Assembly (NCBI RefSeq): GCF_000960975.1
Contig: NZ_CP010803.1
Location: forward strand, 1,701,944-1,765,943
DNA length: 64,000 nucleotides
Reading direction: 5' to 3'
From: Martelella endophytica
GTDB taxonomy: Bacteria; Pseudomonadota; Alphaproteobacteria; Rhizobiales; Rhizobiaceae
Below, piece after piece: positions 33,986 through 42,059 of this stretch (the first letter of the stretch is position 1; each line of letters begins with the position of its first letter). Position numbers and translations under genes: made by a program. The notes under the pieces were generated by a model. That model ran no database searches. It had not been told where the DNA came from and worked only from the letters and a program-made list of their open reading frames with translations.

Positions 33986-35728
33986 CTACTTGCCCGCCTT
34001 GTCCCGCGCAGCGGCTGCCGAGCGGCGCAGCCTGCTGCGGCGGCGCCAGCGGCTCTTGCGCGAATGCTGCTCCTCCGGGTGCGGGAAGCTGATTTCGACG
34101 CGCAGGCCGTTTTCTTCATAGTGCCGTTCGATCGAACCGTTGAGCTCGCCGATGATATTGGCGTCGATCAGCCGGGTGCCGAAGCCCTTGCGGCTCGGCT
34201 TTTCGACCGGCGTCTCACCCTGCTCGTTCCAGGTGAGCTTCAGCACGCGCTCGTCGCCGAAGCCGGAGAAGCTCCAGGAGACCACCAGGCGGACACCTTC
34301 ATTCGCCATGCCGCCATATTTGAGCGCATTGGTCGCAAGCTCGTGGAAGGTCAGGCTGCAGGCCTGTGTCGCCTTCTCGTCCAGTTCGGCCTCCGGCCCA
34401 TAAACCTCGAAATTGGATTCGTCGCCGCCGAAGACCTGTGCCAGTTCCTTGCTCAAGAGCTCCTTAAGGTCGGCGCGCTGCCAGTGGGAGCGGGTCAGCA
34501 CATCCTGTGCCGTCGACATCGCCTGCAGCCGGGCGGAATAGGATTCCATGAATTGCGGCAGGTCTTCGGAATGGTGCGCCGTCTGCCGGGCCATCGCCAG
34601 CACACGGGCAATTGAATTCTTGATGCGGTGCTTCATTTCCTGAAGCATCAGGTCGCGTTCCTGCAGCGACTTTTCGGTGACACGCTGGACCTCGCGGGCG
34701 GCGGCAAGGGCCTTCAGCTGCCACTGCGCCGCCATCGCCAGTGCGACGGCCAGAAGCAGGGCGACCGAGCCGACGACGAAGGGCGTGACGTCGAACTGCG
34801 TCTTCTCGAAGGCCGCATCGGGCGTCATTTCCAGTACCCAGATACGGCCGGCGATCTCGATCTCGCGCTTGGTGTCGAGGCCGCTCTTCTTGAGCGATGT
34901 CTCGAAATCAGGCGAGATGTACAGCGGAAAGTCGGAAACGTCCTTGTCATAGGCCTTCAGCGCCACAGGCAGAACCGGCCGCTTGCCCATCACCGCCTCG
35001 TAAAGATCTCCGGTGCGGAACGGGGCATAGATGAAGCCGCCGAACGGCAGACCGTCGGCATCCGGGGCCGGGTTGTCGACACGGAAGGGCATGTAGATGA
35101 GGAACCCGGTCTGCTTGCCGGGCGTGATTTCCTGGACGAGCCGCACCGGTCCGGTCGCCTGCACCGTGTCCGTGGCAAAGGCCTTGGCCATCGCCTCGCG
35201 GCGGCTCTGTTCGCTGTACATGTCATAGCCGATGGCGGCATGGTTGCGCTCATCGTCGGGTTCCAGCATGACGATCGCGGCGCGGTATTTCTGGTCTGTC
35301 TCTGCCGGCCAGATCCTGACATCCGTGCCGTAATTGTCGGCGATCATCGCCTCGGCCGTGGCTTCATTGCCGGCACGCACGACACGCGCGAAGCCGATGC
35401 CCTGAATGCCGTCATAGCGATCCTCGGTGTCGAGCCCGGCGACATAGGTCTTGAAGGCGGCGCGCGTGACCTGTCCGCCGGTCGCCTCGAAGAACGACTT
35501 CGTCGCCTCCAGCAGCGACATGTGCTGGTAGAGACGGTTGGTCAGCCGGTCCGCGGCATCGCTGGCGACGATCTCGAACTTGGCCTGGCGGGTGAGATCG
35601 GAGGTTCGGTAGATCGAAAAGGACATGCCGAGGCCGATCGCCGTCACGACCACGAACACCAGGACCGGAAGAAACCGGTTTACGGTCGTGATGTCACCGG
35701 CCCGTGCCTTGTCGAACAGTTGGCGCAT
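33986..35728 (-). CDS. CHASE-domain HWE-family sensor histidine kinase
   Basis: A 580-residue membrane sensor. A first helix lies at residues 19-38, followed by a periplasmic CHASE domain (about 75-280, including GIQGIGFARVV and GFLIYMPF), and a second helix near 320-340. The kinase part has the HWE-type H-box MKHRIKNS (phosphorylated His near 367) and the HWE ATPase region with FHELATNALKYG and GFGTRLI. The C-terminus is a short Arg-rich tail. HWE kinases feed the PhyR-EcfG pathway in related bacteria, and that locus starts 1 kb away, so this is a good candidate input kinase. The CHASE ligand is unknown. Confidence 0.9.
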   Translation of the reverse strand: MRQLFDKARAGDITTVNRFLPVLVFVVVTAIGLGMSFSIYRTSDLTRQAKFEIVASDAADRLTNRLYQHMSLLEATKSFFEATGGQVTRAAFKTYVAGLDTEDRYDGIQGIGFARVVRAGNEATAEAMIADNYGTDVRIWPAETDQKYRAAIVMLEPDDERNHAAIGYDMYSEQSRREAMAKAFATDTVQATGPVRLVQEITPGKQTGFLIYMPFRVDNPAPDADGLPFGGFIYAPFRTGDLYEAVMGKRPVLPVALKAYDKDVSDFPLYISPDFETSLKKSGLDTKREIEIAGRIWVLEMTPDAAFEKTQFDVTPFVVGSVALLLAVALAMAAQWQLKALAAAREVQRVTEKSLQERDLMLQEMKHRIKNSIARVLAMARQTAHHSEDLPQFMESYSARLQAMSTAQDVLTRSHWQRADLKELLSKELAQVFGGDESNFEVYGPEAELDEKATQACSLTFHELATNALKYGGMANEGVRLVVSWSFSGFGDERVLKLTWNEQGETPVEKPSRKGFGTRLIDANIIGELNGSIERHYEENGLRVEISFPHPEEQHSRKSRWRRRSRLRRSAAAARDKAGK

Positions 35729-36061
35729 ACGTATCAGGCGACCTCGCGGTGACGAAGCGGATTCAGGCTTCGGAATTGCAACAGGATTGGCGACAAAGCC
35801 ACAACAAAGTCCGAAACCGGCCCGGACGAAAACCGGCTCTTGATCAGCAGCGCGGTTCCGCGCTCACCTCGGCGGACGATAGGAGTTTTTTACGTTACAT
35901 TCCCGCTTTTTGCTCCATTGTCAATCGCTTGCTGGACGCCAGCGCGCCGGGGCAATGCCCCGAGATCTGGGCTGATACCGGATCGGGGTAGGGAACCCGC
36001 GGGCAGGTAAAGGCGTTTGAATGGTGTGAGAATATTTTGCCAAGCTTGAAAGGAGCAGGCC
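35729..36061. other. intergenic region between sensor kinase and csbD-like gene
   Basis: 333 bases without a gene. It holds the stress promoter at 35992-36017 and a small hairpin CGGGGCAATGCCCCG near 35948-35962 with no T-run. The kinase promoter must also lie here on the minus strand, but no box was recognised. Confidence 0.5.
35992..36017 (+). promoter_or_regulatory. EcfG-type stress promoter of the csbD-like gene
   Basis: GGAAC (35992-35996), 17-base spacer, CGTT (36014-36017), 44 bases before ATG 36062. It matches the alphaproteobacterial EcfG consensus GGAAC-N16/17-CGTT. Confidence 0.78.
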
Positions 36062-36262
36062 ATGAATTGGGATCGTATTGAAGGCAACTGGAAGCAGTTT
36101 CGCGGTGAAGCCCAGGCCCAGTGGGGCAAGCTCACCAATGACGATATGGACGTTGTCGAAGGCAAGCGCGAAAAGCTTGTCGGCAAGATCCAGGAGCGCT
36201 ACGGCAAGGAACGTGACGAGGCCGAACGCGACGTCGACAACTGGATGTCCGGTATCAACTAA
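36062..36262 (+). CDS. CsbD-family stress protein
   Basis: A 66-residue hydrophilic protein rich in Glu/Lys/Asp with the CsbD pattern MNWDRIEGNWKQFRGEAQAQWG, then KLTNDDMDVVEGKREKLVGKIQERYG. CsbD-like proteins are small, abundant general stress proteins of unknown mechanism. GAAAGGAGC precedes ATG. It has its own stress promoter and terminator, so it is probably a monocistronic member of the EcfG regulon. Confidence 0.92.
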   Translation: MNWDRIEGNWKQFRGEAQAQWGKLTNDDMDVVEGKREKLVGKIQERYGKERDEAERDVDNWMSGIN

Positions 36263-36292
36263 GACCTGCAGCAAGACTGCGGGAAGGGAGGA

Positions 36293-36321
36293 AACAGCGG
36301 CCAGCGTGCCGCTGTTTTTTT
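36293..36321 (+). terminator. intrinsic terminator of the csbD-like gene
   Basis: AACAGCGG (36293-36300) and CCGCTGTT (36309-36316) form an 8-bp stem with an 8-base loop, followed by T5-T7. It begins 31 bases after the stop codon. Confidence 0.88.
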
Positions 36322-36420
36322 ATGCCGTTTTTGCGGTAACAAAACATAAAAAACGGACCGCGTCGGGGGAGGGAAACGCGGCCCGTCTTTTCCAGCGATG
36401 AGGCTTGCTGGAGGAGCTGT

Positions 36421-36582
36421 CTAGCGTCGTGCGAAGTTCACGATGACCGCGACGGCGAAAAACAGCAGGAAGAGGAAAAACAGAATCTGCGCAATTCCGG
36501 CCGACGCACCGGCAATACCGCCAAAGCCGAGTGCCGCGGCGACAAGTGCGATTACCAGAAAAACAACGGCGTAGTAGAGCAT
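36421..36582 (-). CDS. DUF1328 (YtjA-type) small membrane protein
   Basis: A 53-residue protein with two hydrophobic helices, [21 protein letters not shown] and [18 protein letters not shown], joined by GIAGASAG; this is the DUF1328 layout. Function unknown; members are common in stress regulons of alphaproteobacteria. ATG 36582 has GAAGGAGA at good spacing. An upstream ATG at 36648 would run through the promoter and is rejected. Confidence 0.9.
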   Translation of the reverse strand: MLYYAVVFLVIALVAAALGFGGIAGASAGIAQILFFLFLLFFAVAVIVNFARR

Positions 36583-36610
36583 GATGATCTCCTTCGTTAC
36601 GTGAAGGTAA

Positions 36611-36635
36611 AACGTCTGCCCACTGGCGAGGTTCC
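36611..36635 (-). promoter_or_regulatory. EcfG-type stress promoter of the DUF1328 gene
   Basis: On the minus strand GGAAC (36635-36631), 16-base spacer, CGTT (36614-36611), 28 bases before the start at 36582. Confidence 0.78.
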
Positions 36636-36649
36636 CCTGCAAAAACAAA

Positions 36650-36669
36650 AAGGCGGCCGAAGCCGCCTT
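36650..36669 (-). terminator. intrinsic terminator of phyR
   Basis: AAGGCGGC/GCCGCCTT stem (36650-36657 with 36662-36669) with tetraloop; on the minus strand it is followed by TTTTTGTTTTTG. It lies about 30 bases after the phyR stop and separates it from the DUF1328 gene. Confidence 0.88.
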
Positions 36670-36696
36670 GGTGTCGAAATGAGGGTAAACGGCAGA

Positions 36697-37491
36697 TTAA
36701 GCCGCTTCCTCATGCTGTTCCTGGAAGAACAGCGCCTGGCTGATCAGCGCCTTCACCATGTCCGGGTTGAACGGCTTGGTGACGAGGAAGGTCGGCTCGG
36801 GCCGCTCGCCGGTCAGGAGCCGTTCGGGGAAGGCGGTGATGAAGATCACCGGCAGCGTATCGGTTGCAAGGATATCATTGACCGCGTCGATGCCCGAGCT
36901 GCCGTCGGCGAGCTGGATGTCGGCGAGAACCATCTTCGGCTTGGAACGCTGGTAAAGGTCCACGGCCTCCTTGTGGGTGCGGGCAATGCCGGTGACCCGG
37001 TGTCCGAGGCTTTCGACCATCTGTTCGATGTCCATCGCGATCAGCGGTTCGTCCTCGATGATCATGATGTCGGTCGCAACCTGACGGGCGATCTCGGAGG
37101 AGGCCTGATCGATGAGTTCCGAAACGGTATCCGCCTCGACGCCCAGGATTTCAGCGGTTTCGCGATGCGAGAAGCTTTCAAGCGAAATCAGCAGAAAGGC
37201 CTGGCGCGGCTTGGCCGGCAGTGCCAGAAGATTGGCTGCTGCGCGCTTCTCCCAGGAATAGGGAGAATCAATTTCTTCAATTTCGATGGTGGTGGAACTG
37301 AACAGTCGGGAAAACAGTTTATAAAGTGCGACCTTGTCGTCACGGCCCTCGGGGAAGAGAGATACATCTTCAATCAGGGCTTCGAGCACGGCGGCAACAT
37401 AGGCATCGCCTGAAGTCTGCGATCCTGTGACGGCACGTGCGTACCGCCTGAGATAAGGCAAGTGGGCGGCGATACGGGTTGATAGCGACAT
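36697..37491 (-). CDS. phyR: PhyR, anti-anti-sigma response regulator of the general stress response
   Basis: 264 residues. The N-terminal half (about 1-135) is the sigma-like domain that mimics EcfG, with SFSHRETAEILGVEADTV as its region-4-like helix-turn-helix. The C-terminal half is a receiver domain: acidic pair E146/D147, phosphorylated D191 (VLADIQLADG), and ITAFPE and TKPF with the conserved Lys. When phosphorylated by an HWE kinase, PhyR binds NepR and frees EcfG. It is divergent from nepR-ecfG, the classic order. Its start faces the 135-base shared intergenic region. Confidence 0.97.
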   Translation of the reverse strand: MSLSTRIAAHLPYLRRYARAVTGSQTSGDAYVAAVLEALIEDVSLFPEGRDDKVALYKLFSRLFSSTTIEIEEIDSPYSWEKRAAANLLALPAKPRQAFLLISLESFSHRETAEILGVEADTVSELIDQASSEIARQVATDIMIIEDEPLIAMDIEQMVESLGHRVTGIARTHKEAVDLYQRSKPKMVLADIQLADGSSGIDAVNDILATDTLPVIFITAFPERLLTGERPEPTFLVTKPFNPDMVKALISQALFFQEQHEEAA

Positions 37492-37594
37492 ATTTGGTAC
37501 TCTCCTGCCTGCAGTAGGTCTTGCGTACAGTGACGCTGTTCAAACGTCCTTCAAACTCGATAATGCCCAGTTCAAAAAAAAGTTCCGCAAGCTC

Positions 37595-37619
37595 GGAACT
37601 TTTTATCGGTACCCACGTT
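37595..37619 (+). promoter_or_regulatory. EcfG-type promoter of nepR-ecfG (autoregulation)
   Basis: GGAAC (37595-37599), 16-base spacer, CGTT (37616-37619). It lies just before nepR, with only 7 bases to the ATG at 37627. That would make that ATG nearly leaderless; the GTG at 37669 would leave a normal leader. Confidence 0.78.
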
Positions 37620-37626
37620 TTTTCCG

Positions 37627-37863
37627 ATGAACAAGTGTAAACGCAATCATGAAGCGGGGCGAATACAAGTGAAGAATAATCCGAGCCTTAACCAAGGCAC
37701 GACCCTGCCAGGCACAGCGAGGAGTCCCGAGGAGGCGATAAGTCGCCGTCTCAAGGCACTCTACCATGCTGTGGAGCAGGAGGACATACCGGATCGTTTT
37801 CTGAATCTACTCGAGCGACTTGATGCTGCCGAATCGGCCTCCAAGCGCGAAGCGGAGGGCTGA
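37627..37863 (+). CDS. nepR: NepR, anti-sigma factor for EcfG
   Basis: A small NepR-family protein, 78 residues from ATG 37627 or 64 from GTG 37669. The conserved core is ISRRLKALYHAVEQEDIPDR, then FLNLLERLDAAE, which forms the two helices that clamp the sigma factor or PhyR. The GTG start fits better, given the position of the promoter and the fact that the family N-terminus is short and variable. The stop lies five bases before the sigma factor start, so both are made together. Confidence 0.93.
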   Translation: MNKCKRNHEAGRIQVKNNPSLNQGTTLPGTARSPEEAISRRLKALYHAVEQEDIPDRFLNLLERLDAAESASKREAEG

Positions 37864-37868
37864 GTGTC

Positions 37869-38435
37869 GTGGTCAGGGACGATGATACGAGTTTCAAACG
37901 CGATATGCTGAAAACGGTGCCGAGCCTCCGTGCCTTTGCAGTCTCTCTCTGCGGGCACCAGGATCTGGCAGACGATCTCGTGCAGGATACGATCATGAAG
38001 GCTTGGGCGAAACAGGAAAGTTTCGCCGAAGGCACCAACATCAAGGCATGGCTGTTTACCATTCTGCGTAATGAGTTCTACAGCCAGATGCGCAAGAGCG
38101 GGCGCGAGATCCAGGATACGGACAACGCCTTTACCGAAAGAATGTCGACGCATCCGTCCCAGTACGGGGCGATGGATCTGCGTGACTTCCGCAAAGCGCT
38201 CAATCGACTGCCCGACGATCAGCGTGAGGCGATCATTCTGGTTGGCGCTTCCGGGTTCTCCTACGAGGAGGCCGCGGAAATCTGCAATTGCGCCATCGGC
38301 ACGATCAAGAGCCGGATTGCGCGGGCGCGTGGCAAGCTGCAGGAGATGCTGGACATCAAGGGCGAAGCCGATTTCGGCCCGGATGCCAATTCGGCGGCCG
38401 TCATTGGCAGCGCCTTTATCTCCAGGCCTGCCTGA
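37869..38435 (+). CDS. ecfG: EcfG-type ECF sigma factor (ECF15)
   Basis: 188 residues starting with GTG. Region 2 shows DLADDLVQDTIMKAW (32-46) and region 4 shows LPDDQREAIILVGASGFSYEEAAEI (114-138) with GTIKSRIARARGKL (144-157). It directs RNA polymerase to GGAAC/CGTT promoters of general stress genes and is held by NepR in growing cells. Five such promoters besides its own lie within 5 kb here. It is followed by a strong terminator. Confidence 0.97.
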   Translation: MVRDDDTSFKRDMLKTVPSLRAFAVSLCGHQDLADDLVQDTIMKAWAKQESFAEGTNIKAWLFTILRNEFYSQMRKSGREIQDTDNAFTERMSTHPSQYGAMDLRDFRKALNRLPDDQREAIILVGASGFSYEEAAEICNCAIGTIKSRIARARGKLQEMLDIKGEADFGPDANSAAVIGSAFISRPA

Positions 38436-38448
38436 TCGGTCAGAAATG

Positions 38449-38496
38449 AAACAAACAAAAACGGCGTCCCGGCGGGGCGCCGTTTTTTGTTTGTTT
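38449..38496 (+). terminator. intrinsic terminator of nepR-ecfG
   Basis: The run AAACAAACAAAAACGGCG (38449-38466) pairs with CGCCGTTTTTTGTTTGTTT (38478-38496) around a GC-rich loop. It gives a long stem and a T-rich 3' side about 15-60 bases after the ecfG stop. Confidence 0.88.
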
Positions 38497-38513
38497 CGAT
38501 GGCTGGAAGAAAA

Positions 38514-38547
38514 AGCCGGCCGCGGGCTTCAGTCCCTGCGGCCGGCT
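38514..38547 (-). terminator. intrinsic terminator of dps
   Basis: AGCCGGCCGC (38514-38523) pairs with GCGGCCGGCT (38538-38547). Read on the minus strand the stem is followed by TTTTTCTTCC. It lies 14 bases after the dps stop, so the convergent genes ecfG and dps each have their own terminator. Confidence 0.85.
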
Positions 38548-38560
38548 CATCTTGTCTTGC

Positions 38561-39073
38561 TTACTCGCCGATGATGGCGCGCAGCATCCACAGCGCCTTC
38601 TCATGGAAGGTGAGGCGTGCGGTCAGCATGTCCTCGGTCACCAGGTCACCGGCATCGCCAGCCTTCTCGCCGGCTTCGCGCATGGCACGCACGGCGGCTT
38701 CGTGATCATTGATGAGGTCCTTGATCATGTCCTCCGCGGACAGCGTGGCGATGTTGCCGGCATCGGGAACGAAGGTGGTGACTTCGCGCATCTTTTCCGG
38801 TGCGAGGAAGCCGATGGCGCGGATGCGCTCGGCAATCGTGTCGGCAGCCTCGAAAAGTTCGCCATAGTGCTCCTCGGTTAGAAGATGCAGAGAGCGGAAC
38901 AGCGGGCCGACCACATTCCAGTGGTAGATATGGCTCTTGATGGTGAGCTGGTAGGTTGCGCCGAGAATCTCGGAAAGGCTTTCCGCCATCTCGGCGCGGT
39001 ATTCCTTCGAAAGGCCTGTGTTCAAGCGGCTTTCATGAGCTTTCGGTTTCAGGACAGTGGCTGACTTCGCCAT
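38561..39073 (-). CDS. dps: Dps, DNA-protecting ferritin-like protein
   Basis: A 170-residue Dps with the family pattern KSHIYHWNVVGPLFRSLHLLTEEHY (46-70) and EAADTIAERI (75-84), which carry the inter-subunit ferroxidase ligands (His51, His63, Asp78, Glu82 by position). Dodecameric Dps stores iron and shields DNA in stress. AAGGAGG lies at the ideal distance before ATG. The EcfG promoter upstream places it in the general stress regulon. Confidence 0.96.
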   Translation of the reverse strand: MAKSATVLKPKAHESRLNTGLSKEYRAEMAESLSEILGATYQLTIKSHIYHWNVVGPLFRSLHLLTEEHYGELFEAADTIAERIRAIGFLAPEKMREVTTFVPDAGNIATLSAEDMIKDLINDHEAAVRAMREAGEKAGDAGDLVTEDMLTARLTFHEKALWMLRAIIGE

Positions 39074-39112
39074 GGGAACCTCCTTGTGGATGGCTGCGTT
39101 TCATGTCAACAA

Positions 39113-39137
39113 AACGGCGTCACATCGGGTTTGTTCC
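39113..39137 (-). promoter_or_regulatory. EcfG-type stress promoter of dps
   Basis: On the minus strand GGAAC (39137-39133), 16-base spacer, CGTT (39116-39113), 39 bases before the dps start. Confidence 0.78.
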
Positions 39138-39178
39138 TGAACGGTATCGACGGCTATTGTGAAAAACGATTCGATTGC

Positions 39179-39203
39179 GGAACCTTAGGGCTCTCCCTGC
39201 GTT
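39179..39203 (+). promoter_or_regulatory. EcfG-type stress promoter of the GAF/HWE kinase gene
   Basis: GGAAC (39179-39183), 16-base spacer, CGTT (39200-39203), 88 bases before the GTG start at 39292. It suggests that the kinase is made under control of the sigma factor it may regulate. Confidence 0.72.
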
Positions 39204-39291
39204 TTCGAGTTGGTTGGAAATGAGTGCGCCCAGTGCGGGCGGCGGCGAGAGCGATCTCGCCGCGCTAGAAAATTGAAGAGCGTTAAGGCCT

Positions 39292-40797
39292 GTGGAACAT
39301 CTGCCGTCGGAACTTGTCGATGCGATCAAGGACGAGAAACGTCTGAAGACCTTGTCGCAATCGATCATGCGCGCCGCCGAGCAGGACGAGGATTTCGTTG
39401 CCATCGTCGAAGCGGCCGCACAACGCTTTTCCGCGCCGGCAGCCCTCATCGTGATCGCCGATTTTGACGAAAACTGGGTGCAGGCCGTGCATGGCATGGA
39501 GCCGGCCGATGTGCCGACCCGCTCCGGCCTCTTCGTCTATCCGCTTGCGCTTGAGGACGAGCCGGCCCTGATCGTCAACAATCCCGCCAAGGAAAATCAG
39601 CTCGCGCCGTCCGTTCCCCAGTTCGAAGGGGCAAAGGTAAAGTTCTTCGCCGGCGCGCCGATCCGTGTCCATGGCGTCAAGGCCGGTGCGCTCTGTGTCA
39701 TCGATGCCGAAAATCACCGCGATATCACCGAAGCGGATGCGAAAGCGCTGGCCCGACTTGCCGACCTCGCCGGCTCGCTCTACGAACTCAAGGAAGCCGC
39801 CCGCGGCAAGGTGACCGCCGACATGAAGCTGTCGCGGGCCGAACGACGCCATTCGATGGCGCTCCGGGCGGCCAATATCGCAGCCTGGAGCTGGGACGGT
39901 GTCAGCGAGACGATCGAATGCGACAATTCCCTGCGCCAGATGCTGAACCTGCCCGTCGGCGAAACCGTCACGTGTCGCAAGGTCCTGGGTGCGGTCTCTC
40001 CCGAGATGCGCTTTTCGATGCTGCGCCGGTTCAAAGCGGCGCTGGATCGCGGCGAGGAGTATCAGTGCGAAATCAAGGTCGCATCAACCGGGCGCTGGCT
40101 GCTTTCGCTCGGCGGCGCCTACGAAAATGCGCTTCTTGACGATGAGCGCGGACCGGTTTTCGGCGTCGTTGTCGATATTTCCACGACCAAGGAATCGGAG
40201 CAGAAGACGCGGCTGCTGCTGAGGGAACTGAACCACCGGGTCAAGAACACGCTCGCCATCGTCCAGTCGATTGCCGGCCAGACCCTGCGCCGCTCGCGGT
40301 CCTCGGCCGAGTTCAACATGGCCTTTTCCGGCCGCCTGCAGGCGCTTTCGGCCGCCCATACCCTGCTTTCCGACGAGCAATGGGGCGCGATCGCGTTGGA
40401 ACGACTGTTGCGGTCGCAGATTGCGCCCTATGCCGAGACCTACGAACGGCAGATCGATATTCACGGCAATGCCATCTATCTCGATCCCGACGAGGCGCTA
40501 GCGCTCGGTCTGGTCATCCATGAGCTCGCCAGCAATGCGGCGAAGTTCGGCGCTCTGTCGAGGAGCACCGGCGTTGTCGACATCACCGCGGATTGCACCG
40601 GCGGTCCCGACGATGCCCACCTGGAACTTGATTGGGTCGAAGTCGGCGGTCCGGCGGTTTTGCCGCCCGAGCACAAGGGCTTCGGCTCCATCCTGATCGA
40701 GCGCAGCCTCGACAAGATCATCGGCAGCACCGTCGAGGTCGAATACGCGGAGACCGGGTTGCGCGCCCGCATCCGTATGCCGCTGCGCTACTGCTGA
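39292..40797 (+). CDS. GAF-PAS HWE-family histidine kinase, cytoplasmic
   Basis: 501 residues with no membrane segment. Residues about 20-165 form a GAF domain (FSAPAALIVIADFDENWVQAVHG, GAPIRVHGVKAGALCVID), and 185-300 a PAS-like domain (ANIAAWSWDGVSETIECDN, VFGVVVDISTTKE). The kinase part has the HWE H-box LNHRVKNTLAIVQSIAGQ (His315) and VIHELASNAAKFGALS, then HKGFGSILIERS. It starts with GTG. Its place next to phyR-nepR-ecfG and its stress promoter make it a prime candidate for signalling to PhyR. The signal is unknown. Confidence 0.93.
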   Translation: MEHLPSELVDAIKDEKRLKTLSQSIMRAAEQDEDFVAIVEAAAQRFSAPAALIVIADFDENWVQAVHGMEPADVPTRSGLFVYPLALEDEPALIVNNPAKENQLAPSVPQFEGAKVKFFAGAPIRVHGVKAGALCVIDAENHRDITEADAKALARLADLAGSLYELKEAARGKVTADMKLSRAERRHSMALRAANIAAWSWDGVSETIECDNSLRQMLNLPVGETVTCRKVLGAVSPEMRFSMLRRFKAALDRGEEYQCEIKVASTGRWLLSLGGAYENALLDDERGPVFGVVVDISTTKESEQKTRLLLRELNHRVKNTLAIVQSIAGQTLRRSRSSAEFNMAFSGRLQALSAAHTLLSDEQWGAIALERLLRSQIAPYAETYERQIDIHGNAIYLDPDEALALGLVIHELASNAAKFGALSRSTGVVDITADCTGGPDDAHLELDWVEVGGPAVLPPEHKGFGSILIERSLDKIIGSTVEVEYAETGLRARIRMPLRYC

Positions 40798-40823
40798 CCC
40801 TTGCATCCTTGATGTTTTCTCGA

Positions 40824-40845
40824 CGGCCGGAGCCCCCTCCGGCCG
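40824..40845 (+). terminator. hairpin after the HWE kinase gene
   Basis: CGGCCGGAG (40824-40832) pairs with CTCCGGCCG (40837-40845). Only CTTTG follows, so it is a weak or partly Rho-dependent terminator. Confidence 0.5.
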
Positions 40846-40903
40846 CTTTGCCGTTTGCGGTCATAGCCCACGAAAAAACTTCGCGAAATTTTGCTACATG
40901 AGA

Positions 40904-40928
40904 GGAACAAGGTGAGCGGCCCGACGTT
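40904..40928 (+). promoter_or_regulatory. EcfG-type stress promoter of the PRC-barrel gene
   Basis: GGAAC (40904-40908), 16-base spacer, CGTT (40925-40928), 90 bases before ATG 41019. The long leader is AT-rich. Confidence 0.75.
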
Positions 40929-41018
40929 TTTATTGTGTGAGACGGGTGAGATAAAACAAAGATAAAAGATTTGTATCGCACCTTTCCTGGATGAGAAACG
41001 AACAGGAGGAGTATTATC

Positions 41019-41996
41019 ATGCTTCGCAAGATTCTTTCGACTACAGCACTTGTTGCCGTTATTTCCACGGGTGCAGCTTATGCTCAGGATTCGACCAATC
41101 AGGACATGAACAAGGAGCCTGCTGCCCAGACCGATATGGGCAACCAGGGTACCGGCATGGATCCCGTTTTCCCGGACATGCAGGCCACTGAAGACGGTTC
41201 CGACTTCTTCAGCTCCAACGACAAGCAGGTTCTCGCGAGCTCTCTGCTCGGCTGGCCGGTTTACGGTCCCGGCGCTGACGACCAGGGTCGCGAACAGGTC
41301 GGTGACATCAACGACATCGTCATGAATCCGGATGGCGTTGCCAATGCCGCAGTGATCGGCGTCGGCGGTTTCCTCGGTATCGGCGAAAAGGCTGTTGCAG
41401 TATCCTTCGATCGTCTGAGCTGGGAGCCCGGTGAAGACGGCGATGACCTGCTCACCATCGACGCGACCCGCGAAGAGCTCGAAAACGCGCCGGAATTCGA
41501 TACCGATGGCGCGAACATGATGGAAGTCGGTACGGCTGACACGAATGCCGATATGGACAACCAGGACATGGCGGCGACCACCGGCACCGGTACGACCACC
41601 GACATGGGTACGACCGGCACGGATATGGCCAGCACCAATGATGGTTCGATGGCCATGGATCCGACGGAAGGCATGTCGCCTGTCGCCATCGACCAGGTCT
41701 CCTTTGACGAGCTGGTCGGTTCACCGGTCCTCAGCGCCGATGGCGACAGCGTCGGTGAAGTTTCGGAAGTCGTTTCGCACGGCGACCAGAACGAACAGGT
41801 TCTGATCGTTGACGTCGGTGGCTTCCTGGGTCTCGGTGAAAAGCCGGTTGCGATTTCCGCCAATGCCGCAGAAATCATGAGCGACGGCGACACCTACGTG
41901 ATCAAGACCACCTATGACCGTGAGACGCTTGAAAACCAGCAGGCTTACACGGAGCAGGATCTGAACGAAAATCCGGAAGCGGTTCTGTTGAACTGA
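41019..41996 (+). CDS. secreted protein with two PRC-barrel domains
   Basis: 325 residues. A signal peptide (1-23, ending AYAQ) is followed by a short Asn/Asp/Met-rich segment. The first PRC-barrel is at about 70-165 (LLGWPVYGPGADDQGREQVGDINDIVMN, AVIGVGGFLGIGEKAVAVSFD). A low-complexity linker rich in Met, Thr, Asp and Gly covers about 168-220. The second PRC-barrel is at about 226-310 (VSFDELVGSPVLSADGDSVGEVSEVV, VDVGGFLGLGEKPVAIS). AGGAGG precedes ATG. It is probably periplasmic and stress-induced. Such proteins are common in rhizobia but their job is unknown. Confidence 0.9.
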   Translation: MLRKILSTTALVAVISTGAAYAQDSTNQDMNKEPAAQTDMGNQGTGMDPVFPDMQATEDGSDFFSSNDKQVLASSLLGWPVYGPGADDQGREQVGDINDIVMNPDGVANAAVIGVGGFLGIGEKAVAVSFDRLSWEPGEDGDDLLTIDATREELENAPEFDTDGANMMEVGTADTNADMDNQDMAATTGTGTTTDMGTTGTDMASTNDGSMAMDPTEGMSPVAIDQVSFDELVGSPVLSADGDSVGEVSEVVSHGDQNEQVLIVDVGGFLGLGEKPVAISANAAEIMSDGDTYVIKTTYDRETLENQQAYTEQDLNENPEAVLLN

Positions 41997-42023
41997 TCAT
42001 CCGACTGACGTTCCTTGCAAGAG

Positions 42024-42049
42024 CCCGCGATCTCCGGATCGCGGGTTTT
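42024..42049 (+). terminator. intrinsic terminator after the PRC-barrel gene
   Basis: CCCGCGAT (42024-42031) pairs with ATCGCGGG (42038-42045), followed by TTTTC. It begins 28 bases after the stop. Confidence 0.85.
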
Positions 42050-42059
42050 CTGCGTGCCG

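Noticed and set aside
37562..37586. Minus-strand GGAAC-N16-CATT upstream of phyR
   Set aside because: The -10 half departs from CGTT, so it is only a weak candidate and not listed as a promoter.
39075..39100. GGAAC-N17-CGTT on the plus strand
   Set aside because: The GGAAC half is the complement of the dps ribosome-site/start region, and the better placed box at 39179-39203 serves the same gene.
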